A stretch of 20,869 bases of DNA from an uncultured Muribaculaceae bacterium (lineage in GTDB: Bacteria; Bacteroidota; Bacteroidia; Bacteroidales; Muribaculaceae): the NCBI GenBank assembly GCA_905207535.1, contig CAJLLX010000019.1:1-20869 (forward strand), written 5' to 3'. Below, piece by piece: positions 1 through 6,224 of the stretch. Position 1 is the stretch's first letter. Each line of letters opens with the position of its first letter. The notes under the pieces were generated by a model. The model saw nothing but the letters and a program-made list of their open reading frames with translations, was not told where the DNA came from and did no database searches. The position numbers and the translations under genes were made by a program.

Positions 1-191
1 CAGCCGCCAAGGCAGCCGCCGCACCCGCCGCTGCAGCTCCCGAGCTCGACGAGAAGGCCAAAAAAGCCCTCGCAGCCGCCGGAGGCGACCCCGAGAAGGA
101 AGCCAAGATCCGCGCCGCCCTCGAAAAGGCCGCCCGCCTCAAGGCTCAGAAGGCTGCTGCCGCCAACACCAACGACGAAACAAAAAAATAA
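1..191 (+). CDS. nuoI: C-terminal tail of the gene upstream of nuoJ, probably NuoI (partial)
   Basis: An open frame runs in from the window edge (codons start at position 3) and stops with TAA at 189-191, nine bases before nuoJ. The 62 visible residues are almost only Ala, Lys, Glu and Pro, with stretches such as AAAAPELDEKAKKALAAAGG and KIRAALEKAARLKAQKAAAA. They look like a charged helical tail, not a folded domain. No ferredoxin cysteines are visible because the catalytic part lies outside the window. The NuoI call (the subunit with two 4Fe-4S clusters in the peripheral arm of complex I) rests only on gene order: nuoI normally precedes nuoJ. An Ala/Lys-rich extension of this length is not usual for NuoI. 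The coding frame is certain, the identity is inferred. Confidence 0.6.
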   Translation, partial: AAKAAAAPAAAAPELDEKAKKALAAAGGDPEKEAKIRAALEKAARLKAQKAAAANTNDETKK

Positions 192-200
192 ACAAAACAT

Positions 201-713
201 ATGGAATCAGTAGGAAGTATCATCGTATACACGATAATCACTCTGGCGATTATCGTATGCTCGGTGCTTGCTGTCACCACACGCAAGATCCTGCGTGCGG
301 CCACATACTTGCTGTTCGCCCTTTTTGCCACCGCGGCCCTCTACTTCAAGCTCGACTACGAGTTTTTGGGCTCGGTGCAGATCGCGGTCTACGCCGGCGG
401 TATAGTGGTGTTGTTCGTATTCTCTATCCTCCTTACGAGCAAGCCGGGTGACAACAGTGCCAAACTGGCGTCGCGCAAGCGTGTGATCGGCCTGATCGGT
501 GCCCTGGCCATGTTCGTGGTGGCCGGGTATTCGCTTATCAGCCGTGTGGAATTTCTCACCGCCACACCTTCGGGCGACAATCCTGTGATGAAAGAAATCG
601 GCGCCGCGCTCATGGGCACGGGCCACGGCGAGTATCTGCTGCCGTTCGAGGCCATCAGCGTGCTGCTGTTGGCATGTATAATCGGTGGGGTGGTGATCGC
701 CCGCAAACGTTAA
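201..713 (+). CDS. nuoJ: NADH-quinone oxidoreductase subunit J
   Basis: This is a membrane subunit of respiratory complex I, which couples electron transfer to quinone with ion pumping; NuoJ helps link the quinone site to the antiporter-like subunits. The 170-residue protein has about five hydrophobic segments. The family hallmark YAGGIVVLFVFSILL lies near residues 64-78 and matches the third transmembrane helix that carries the pi-bulge in NuoJ. A polar stretch (SKPGDNSAKLASRKR) follows, and the protein ends in a last helix and ARKR. The length is normal for the family. The start ATG at 201 follows an A-rich leader with no Shine-Dalgarno motif. The gene sits 9 bases after the putative nuoI and 19 bases before nuoK, so it is cotranscribed with them. 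Confidence 0.95.
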   Translation: MESVGSIIVYTIITLAIIVCSVLAVTTRKILRAATYLLFALFATAALYFKLDYEFLGSVQIAVYAGGIVVLFVFSILLTSKPGDNSAKLASRKRVIGLIGALAMFVVAGYSLISRVEFLTATPSGDNPVMKEIGAALMGTGHGEYLLPFEAISVLLLACIIGGVVIARKR

Positions 714-720
714 AAGGAGG
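714..720 (+). promoter_or_regulatory. Strong Shine-Dalgarno site in front of nuoK
   Basis: AAGGAGG lies just after the nuoJ stop and 12 bases before the nuoK ATG, followed by a second purine run (GAAGGAAAG). This is the clearest anti-16S match in front of any gene in the window. Most genes here have A-rich leaders instead, as is common in Bacteroidota. It supports the nuoK start at 733. Confidence 0.6.
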
Positions 721-732
721 GAAGGAAAGATT

Positions 733-1044
733 ATGGAACTTACTCTGATTTGGTATCTCATACCGAGCCTGGTGATGTTTTGCTGTGGAGTATATGGCTT
801 CGTCACCCGCCGCAATATGATTGCGATGCTGATTTCGCTCGAGTTGATGCTCAATGCCGTAGATATGAATTTCGCTCTGTTCAACCGGTTCCTGTTTCCG
901 GGTGAGATGGAAGGAATGTTCTTCACCCTGTTCGCGATAGCGCTGGCCGCAGCTGAGACCGCTCTTGCCATCGCCATCATCATCAATGTCTTCCGTGTAT
1001 CGGAGAATATCGATGTGCGCGACATCACCAAAATGAAACATTAA
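733..1044 (+). CDS. nuoK: NADH-quinone oxidoreductase subunit K
   Basis: NuoK is a small three-helix membrane subunit of complex I, related to MrpC, lying between NuoJ and the antiporter-like subunits. The 103-residue length matches the family. Two acidic residues buried in helices are visible: Glu37 in LISLELMLNAVDMNF and Glu75 in AIALAAAETALAIAI. They correspond by motif to Glu36 and Glu72 of the E. coli protein, which are needed for proton transfer. The start follows a strong AAGGAGG. nuoL begins 15 bases after the stop, so the genes are almost certainly in one transcript. Confidence 0.96.
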   Translation: MELTLIWYLIPSLVMFCCGVYGFVTRRNMIAMLISLELMLNAVDMNFALFNRFLFPGEMEGMFFTLFAIALAAAETALAIAIIINVFRVSENIDVRDITKMKH

Positions 1045-1059
1045 AGCCAAAGCGCCGTT

Positions 1060-3087
1060 ATGCAACCGACAATACCTATAATAATCCTTGCCCTGCCGCT
1101 GACCATGTTTCTGGTCCTCGGCCTCTTCGGCCATAAGATGAGCCATCGTCTGGCGGGCATTCTGGGCACAGCAGGTATGGGCACCACGATGGTGCTGGCC
1201 TACATAGTGTCGTTCACCTATTTCTTCTCGGGCGATCCCGCTTTTATCGACGAGGCAACCCACACCCGTCTGCAAGCCGTGATTTTCAATCAGGACTGGC
1301 TGGCGTTCACCCCTCAGCTGGTGATCCGCCTGGGATTCCTGCTCGACCCCATCTCAGCTCTGCTGCTTGTGGTGATCACCACCATCTCATTCATGGTGCA
1401 CCTCTACAGCAACGGCTACATGCGCGACCATCACGGAGTGTGGGAGAAGGGCTTCCAGCGCTTCTACTCCTTCCTGTCGCTCTTCAGCTTCTCGATGCTC
1501 GGCCTGGTAGTGGCCACCAACATCTTCCAGATGTACATCTTCTGGGAGCTCGTGGGTGCCTCCTCCTACCTTCTCATCGGCTTCTACTACACCAAGCCTT
1601 CGGCAGTGTCGGCATCTAAGAAAGCCTTCATCGTGACCCGTTTCGCCGACCTGGGCTTCCTGATCGGTATCCTTATCCTGTCGTACTACACCGGCACCTT
1701 CAACTTCACCGACCTCACCTCGGTACAGCTGTCGGACGGTGTATATCAGGTAAGCGAGGCTACAGCGATGAATATCAAGAATATCTTCGCCACCTCCGCC
1801 GCTCCGGTCTTCATGGGCGGCTCGGTGCTCACCTGGGCTCTGGTGCTCATCTTCATGGGCGGTATGGGTAAGTCGGCCATGATGCCTCTGCACATCTGGC
1901 TCCCCGACGCCATGGAAGGCCCGACCCCTGTGTCGGCCCTGATCCACGCCGCCACCATGGTGGTGGCCGGTGTCTACCTGGTGGCCCGCCTCTTCCCGCT
2001 CTACCTCATGGAGGAGATGTCGCTCAACATCATAGTGGTGGTGGGCGCTCTCACAGCCCTCTATGCCGCGATGGTGGCCTGCACGCAGATCGACATCAAG
2101 CGCGTGCTTGCCTTCTCCACCATCTCGCAGATCGCCTTCATGATGGTGTCGCTGGGTGTGGCTCGTCCCGAGTTCCACCACGGCCTCGGCTACATGGCCT
2201 CGATGTTCCACCTGTTCACCCACGCCATGTTCAAGGCCCTGCTCTTCCTCTGCGCCGGCGCCCTGATCCACGCCATCGGCTCGAACGACTACACCGCCAT
2301 GCACGGCCTGCGCAAGCATATGCCAATCACACATATCACCTTCCTGATCGGGTGTCTGGCCATCGCGGGTATCATCCCCTTCGCCGGCTTCTTCTCGAAG
2401 GATGAGATCCTCACCGCCACCATGGGCCACTCCATGTTCTGGTACATCTGGATGTCGGCTGTGGCAGGTCTGACGGCCTTCTACATGTTCCGTCTCTACT
2501 ACCTGATCTTCTGGTGGAAGGAGCACAAAGTGCCCGAAGGACATCATGCTCCCCACGATCAGCCCTGGACCATGACCCTGCCTCTGGTGATCCTGGCAGC
2601 CATCTCGTGTGTGGCCGGCTTCGTGCCGATGGGCAACCTCGTGACCTGGAACGGCCATGAGATGTTCGACCACGCCAACTTCCTGACCAACCTCGGCGCT
2701 CTCAACTGGAGCGTAGCATCGATAAGCCTCGCAGTGGCCATCGTGGCAATCATCCTGGCCACAGTGATGTATAAGAAAGAGAATCCGCTGCCCGAGAAGA
2801 TGAAGAACCTGCTGCCCACGCTGTGGCGCTGGTGTCATCACCGCTTCTACTGGGACGAGCTCTACATGTTCATCACCCACAAGATCATCTTCGGCTGCAT
2901 CAGCAAGCCCATCGCATGGTTCGACCGCAATATCGTGGACGGCGCCATGAACGGTCTGGCTCTGCTGACCAACAAGGTGTCTTACGCCATCCGCGGGCTG
3001 CAGTCGGGCAATGTGCAGATGTATGTTTGGGTCTACCTTATCGGAGCACTTCTGTTGGGTGGCATCACGGCAATCTGCCTGATCTGA
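1060..3087 (+). CDS. nuoL: NADH-quinone oxidoreductase subunit L
   Basis: NuoL is the distal antiporter-like membrane subunit of complex I. The 675-residue protein begins with a hydrophobic segment. The pump glutamate is Glu163 in FWELVGASSYLLIGFYY, and the partner lysine is Lys271 in GGMGKSAMMPLHIWLPDAM, followed by GPTPVSALIHAATMV (about residues 287-301). DIKRVLAFSTISQIAF (about 345-360) is the conserved second half. These match Glu144 and Lys229 of E. coli NuoL by motif. The C-terminal 100-150 residues hold the amphipathic lateral region and last membrane segments. The protein is somewhat longer than the E. coli one (613), with an insertion between the Glu and Lys helices. nuoM follows after 52 bases. 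Confidence 0.97.
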   Translation: MQPTIPIIILALPLTMFLVLGLFGHKMSHRLAGILGTAGMGTTMVLAYIVSFTYFFSGDPAFIDEATHTRLQAVIFNQDWLAFTPQLVIRLGFLLDPISALLLVVITTISFMVHLYSNGYMRDHHGVWEKGFQRFYSFLSLFSFSMLGLVVATNIFQMYIFWELVGASSYLLIGFYYTKPSAVSASKKAFIVTRFADLGFLIGILILSYYTGTFNFTDLTSVQLSDGVYQVSEATAMNIKNIFATSAAPVFMGGSVLTWALVLIFMGGMGKSAMMPLHIWLPDAMEGPTPVSALIHAATMVVAGVYLVARLFPLYLMEEMSLNIIVVVGALTALYAAMVACTQIDIKRVLAFSTISQIAFMMVSLGVARPEFHHGLGYMASMFHLFTHAMFKALLFLCAGALIHAIGSNDYTAMHGLRKHMPITHITFLIGCLAIAGIIPFAGFFSKDEILTATMGHSMFWYIWMSAVAGLTAFYMFRLYYLIFWWKEHKVPEGHHAPHDQPWTMTLPLVILAAISCVAGFVPMGNLVTWNGHEMFDHANFLTNLGALNWSVASISLAVAIVAIILATVMYKKENPLPEKMKNLLPTLWRWCHHRFYWDELYMFITHKIIFGCISKPIAWFDRNIVDGAMNGLALLTNKVSYAIRGLQSGNVQMYVWVYLIGALLLGGITAICLI

Positions 3088-3139
3088 TAGCGGCAAATGA
3101 CCAATCTGAAGAATCACAGACAAAAATAGTAACACAGAT

Positions 3140-4645
3140 ATGTTCTCGAATATACTGATTTATTTCGTGATTATCCCCCTGCTGATGCTGGGCGGATTCG
3201 CACTCTGCCGCTCCGAAAAGGCAGTGCGCACGGTAGCCATCACAGGCTCGGTGGCACTGCTGGCGCTCTCGGCGTGGCTGCTGGTTGACTATATATCACT
3301 TCGTCAGGCCGGCGAGACAGCAGAGATGCTCTACACCGGCAGCTGGATGTGGTTTGAGCCGCTGAATATCCACCTTGCGGTGGGTGTCGACGGTGTGTCC
3401 ATCGCCATGCTTCTTCTCTCATCCATCATAGTTTTCGCAGGCTCTTTCGCATCGTGGAAGATCGACAATATCCGCCACTTCTTCATGTGGCTGCTGCTGC
3501 TGAGCACCGGCGTCTTCGGCTTCTTCATCAGCATCGACCTCTTCACCATGTTCATGTTCTACGAGGTGGCTCTGATCCCGATGTACCTGCTGATCGGTCA
3601 GTGGGGCACGGGCCGCAAGGAGTATTCGGCTATGAAGCTGACCCTGATGCTGATGGGCGGCTCGGCCTTCCTGATGCTCAGCCTCATCGGCATCTACTAT
3701 CACTCGGCTCCCGAAGGCGGCCAGCTGACATGGAATCTGCTTGAGATCGCTCAGAACGACAACATCAGCCGCGGGTGGCAGTACTTCCTCTTTCCCATGT
3801 GCTTTGTGGGCTTCGGCGTGCTCGGCGCCATGTTCCCCTTCCACACATGGAGTCCCGACGGTCATGCCTGCGCCCCGACAGCGGTGTCGATGCTCCACGC
3901 CGGTGTGCTGATGAAGCTCGGCGGCTACGGCTGCTTCCGCGTGGCCATGTATCTGATGCCCGCAGCGGCTCAGGATCTGGCATGGATCTTCCTTATCCTC
4001 ACCGGCATCTCGGTGGTCTACGGCGCCTTCTCGGCTTGCGTGCAGACCGACCTCAAGTATATCAACGCCTACTCTTCGGTGTCGCACTGCGGCATGGTGC
4101 TCTTCGCCATCCTCATGCTTAACACCACAGCGCTCACCGGCGCCATCATGCAGATGCTCTCGCACGGTCTGATGACAGCCCTCTTCTTCGCGCTGATCGG
4201 TATGATCTACGGCCGCACCCACACCCGCGACATCCGTCTGATGGGCGGCCTGATGAAGATCATGCCTTTCCTTGGCGTGGGCTATGTGATAGCCGGTATG
4301 GCATCGCTCGGCCTCCCCGGCCTGAGCGGCTTCGTGGCAGAGATGACCATCTTTGTCGGCTCGTTCCAGCACGCCGATATGTTCCACCGCGTGTTCACCA
4401 TCGTGGCTTGCTCCTCGATCGTCATCACCGCGGTCTACATCCTGCGAGTTGTGGGCAAACTGCTCTTCGGCCCGGTACAGGACGAGCACCATCTGTCGCT
4501 CACCGATGCCACCTGGTGGGAGCGTCTGTCGACCATCACTCTGATCGTGAGCGTGGCTGCCATCGGCTGCTTCCCCAACTTTTTCGAGTCGCTCATACGT
4601 TTCACCTTCAGCCCGGAGATCTTCCGCGCTATCGGTCTGAACTAA
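3140..4645 (+). CDS. nuoM: NADH-quinone oxidoreductase subunit M, variant lacking the pump lysine
   Basis: NuoM is the middle antiporter-like membrane subunit of complex I. The length of 501 residues is normal, with about 14 hydrophobic segments. Glu142 in FMFYEVALIPMYLLIG matches E. coli Glu144, Lys259 in HAGVLMKLGGYG matches Lys265, and Glu401 in SGFVAEMTIFVGSF matches Glu407. The segment that holds Lys234 in E. coli (FAVKMP..PLH.W) reads FGVLGAMFPFHTWSPDGH here. Using the constant offset of 6 from the flanking residues, that position is Leu228. The histidine/tryptophan segment also reads SPDGHACAPTAVSMLHAG rather than the usual LPDAH form. I see this as a lineage variant rather than a damaged gene, because the rest is intact. 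nuoN starts 32 bases downstream. Confidence 0.96.
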   Translation: MFSNILIYFVIIPLLMLGGFALCRSEKAVRTVAITGSVALLALSAWLLVDYISLRQAGETAEMLYTGSWMWFEPLNIHLAVGVDGVSIAMLLLSSIIVFAGSFASWKIDNIRHFFMWLLLLSTGVFGFFISIDLFTMFMFYEVALIPMYLLIGQWGTGRKEYSAMKLTLMLMGGSAFLMLSLIGIYYHSAPEGGQLTWNLLEIAQNDNISRGWQYFLFPMCFVGFGVLGAMFPFHTWSPDGHACAPTAVSMLHAGVLMKLGGYGCFRVAMYLMPAAAQDLAWIFLILTGISVVYGAFSACVQTDLKYINAYSSVSHCGMVLFAILMLNTTALTGAIMQMLSHGLMTALFFALIGMIYGRTHTRDIRLMGGLMKIMPFLGVGYVIAGMASLGLPGLSGFVAEMTIFVGSFQHADMFHRVFTIVACSSIVITAVYILRVVGKLLFGPVQDEHHLSLTDATWWERLSTITLIVSVAAIGCFPNFFESLIRFTFSPEIFRAIGLN

Positions 4646-4677
4646 TCCCGTAACGAATATCCCAATAATATAGCGAA

Positions 4678-6144
4678 ATGGATTATTCTCAGTTTCTTGC
4701 AATGCGACAGGAAATAGCGCTGCTGATAGTGTTCCTGTTGGTGTTCCTTTACGACACGTTCATGCCCAAAAAGGCGCTCGGCGCACTTTCGGGCTTCACC
4801 ACCATACTGTTTCTGCTCTTCACGGTAGCCAGCTTCATCTGGGGCTATACCGGCAACGTGGATGCATTCACAGGCATGTACAGCACCAATGCGGCTTGCT
4901 CCATGATTAAGAACATCCTCAATGTGGGTGTGCTGATAGTGCTGATCCAGTCGACCCGCTGGGCCGACGGCGAGCTGATGATCATGCGCCGCGGCGAGTT
5001 CTACGAGCTGCTGCTCGCGACGCTCTTTGGCATGTATCTGATGATCTCGGCGCGCCACTTCCTGCTCTTCGTCATCGGCCTCGAGTCGGCATCGCTACCT
5101 CTCGCAGCCATGGTGGCCTTCGATAAGAACCGCTATGAGAGCCACGAGGCAGCCATCAAGTACATGCTGACAGCCGTGTTCTCGTCGGCCATCTTCATGA
5201 TGGGTCTGTCGTATGTCTACGGCCTCGCAGGGTCGCTCTACTTCCAGGATATCGCTCTGCAGCTTGGCAGCAGCGTCAACACCACCCTGGTAGTGGCGCT
5301 TGCCTTCGTGATAGCCGGCGTGGGCTTCAAGCTCTCGCTCGTGCCCTTCCACCTCTGGACCGCCGACGTATATCAGGGCGCTCCCACTTCGGTGACCTCC
5401 TACCTCTCGGTAATCTCGAAGGGCGCAGCCGCCTTCGCCTTCCTGATCATTCTGGTGCAGTGCTTCGGCCAGTTCTACTCCAATGTATGGGAGTGGATGC
5501 TCTACGCGCTGATTATCGCCACCATCACCATCGGTAACCTCTTCGCCATCCGTCAGAAGAACATGAAGCGCTTCCTGGCCTTCTCGTCGATCTCCCAGGC
5601 CGGATATATCATGCTTGGTGTGGTAGGATGCAACGAGGCAGGGCTCACCGCCATGATGTATTACATCCTGGTGTACATCTTCTCCAACCTCGCCGCTTTC
5701 GGCGTGATCGGAGCCATCGAGAATCAGACAGGCAAGGTGGAGATGACCGACTACAACGGTCTGTCGCGCACCAACCCCTGGCTGGCCTTCTCCATGATGC
5801 TCGCCATGTTCTCTCTGGCCGGTATCCCTCCCTTCGCAGGATTCTTCAGCAAGTTCTTCATCTTCACCTCGGCCATCAGCCAGGGGAGCATCGCCATCTA
5901 TGTGCTGGTGCTCATCGCGCTGATCAACACCATCGTCTCGCTCTACTACTATCTGCTGGTAGTGAAGGCGATGTACATCTCGCCTGAGGAACCGATGATT
6001 GCCCGCTTCCGCTCCTCGTGCAACGAGCGTGTAGGGCTGTGGCTCACCGTCGGCGGCATCATCGCCCTCGGTATCGTCAGCTTCTTCTACGATGCCATCA
6101 GCGCATCGGTAGCCGACTCGGGCATCTTCGCCTTCATCGGATAA
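4678..6144 (+). CDS. nuoN: NADH-quinone oxidoreductase subunit N
   Basis: NuoN is the antiporter-like membrane subunit of complex I closest to NuoK. The 488-residue protein has about 14 hydrophobic segments. The conserved glutamate is Glu136 in FVIGLESASLPLAAM, and the pump lysine is Lys218 in AGVGFKLSLVPFHLWTADVY, followed by QGAPTSVTSYLSVISKGAAA. MKRFLAFSSISQAGYIMLG (near residues 300-318) and LAGIPPFAGFFSKFFIF (near 380-396) are further family hallmarks. It is the last gene of the operon: a strong terminator lies 21 bases after its stop and the next gene is on the other strand. Unlike the NuoM subunit here, both key charged residues are present. Confidence 0.97.
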   Translation: MDYSQFLAMRQEIALLIVFLLVFLYDTFMPKKALGALSGFTTILFLLFTVASFIWGYTGNVDAFTGMYSTNAACSMIKNILNVGVLIVLIQSTRWADGELMIMRRGEFYELLLATLFGMYLMISARHFLLFVIGLESASLPLAAMVAFDKNRYESHEAAIKYMLTAVFSSAIFMMGLSYVYGLAGSLYFQDIALQLGSSVNTTLVVALAFVIAGVGFKLSLVPFHLWTADVYQGAPTSVTSYLSVISKGAAAFAFLIILVQCFGQFYSNVWEWMLYALIIATITIGNLFAIRQKNMKRFLAFSSISQAGYIMLGVVGCNEAGLTAMMYYILVYIFSNLAAFGVIGAIENQTGKVEMTDYNGLSRTNPWLAFSMMLAMFSLAGIPPFAGFFSKFFIFTSAISQGSIAIYVLVLIALINTIVSLYYYLLVVKAMYISPEEPMIARFRSSCNERVGLWLTVGGIIALGIVSFFYDAISASVADSGIFAFIG

Positions 6145-6165
6145 GAGCTACACATAGCGTATTAT

Positions 6166-6217
6166 ACCATCATCCCCTGCTGCAATCAGCGTTGCAGCAG
6201 GGGATGATGGTGTTTTT
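6166..6217 (+). terminator. Rho-independent terminator of the nuo operon
   Basis: A perfect 20-bp stem, ACCATCATCCCCTGCTGCAA (6166-6185) and its complement (6192-6211), encloses a 6-base loop and is followed by G and TTTTT (6213-6217). It lies between the convergent nuoN and uvrA. On the minus strand the hairpin is the same but is followed only by a short AT-rich run, so it should act mainly on the nuo transcript and perhaps weakly on uvrA. Confidence 0.92.
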
Positions 6218-6224
6218 GCCGTAA

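Noticed and set aside
1387..3135. 582-codon open frame antisense to nuoL
   Set aside because: It mirrors a clear nuoL gene; its protein is rich in His, Glu, Asp and Gly with no domain, as expected for the antisense frame of a GC-rich membrane-protein gene.
3419..4702. 427-codon open frame antisense to nuoM
   Set aside because: Same His/Glu/Asp-rich shadow composition, and nuoM motifs on the other strand are unambiguous.
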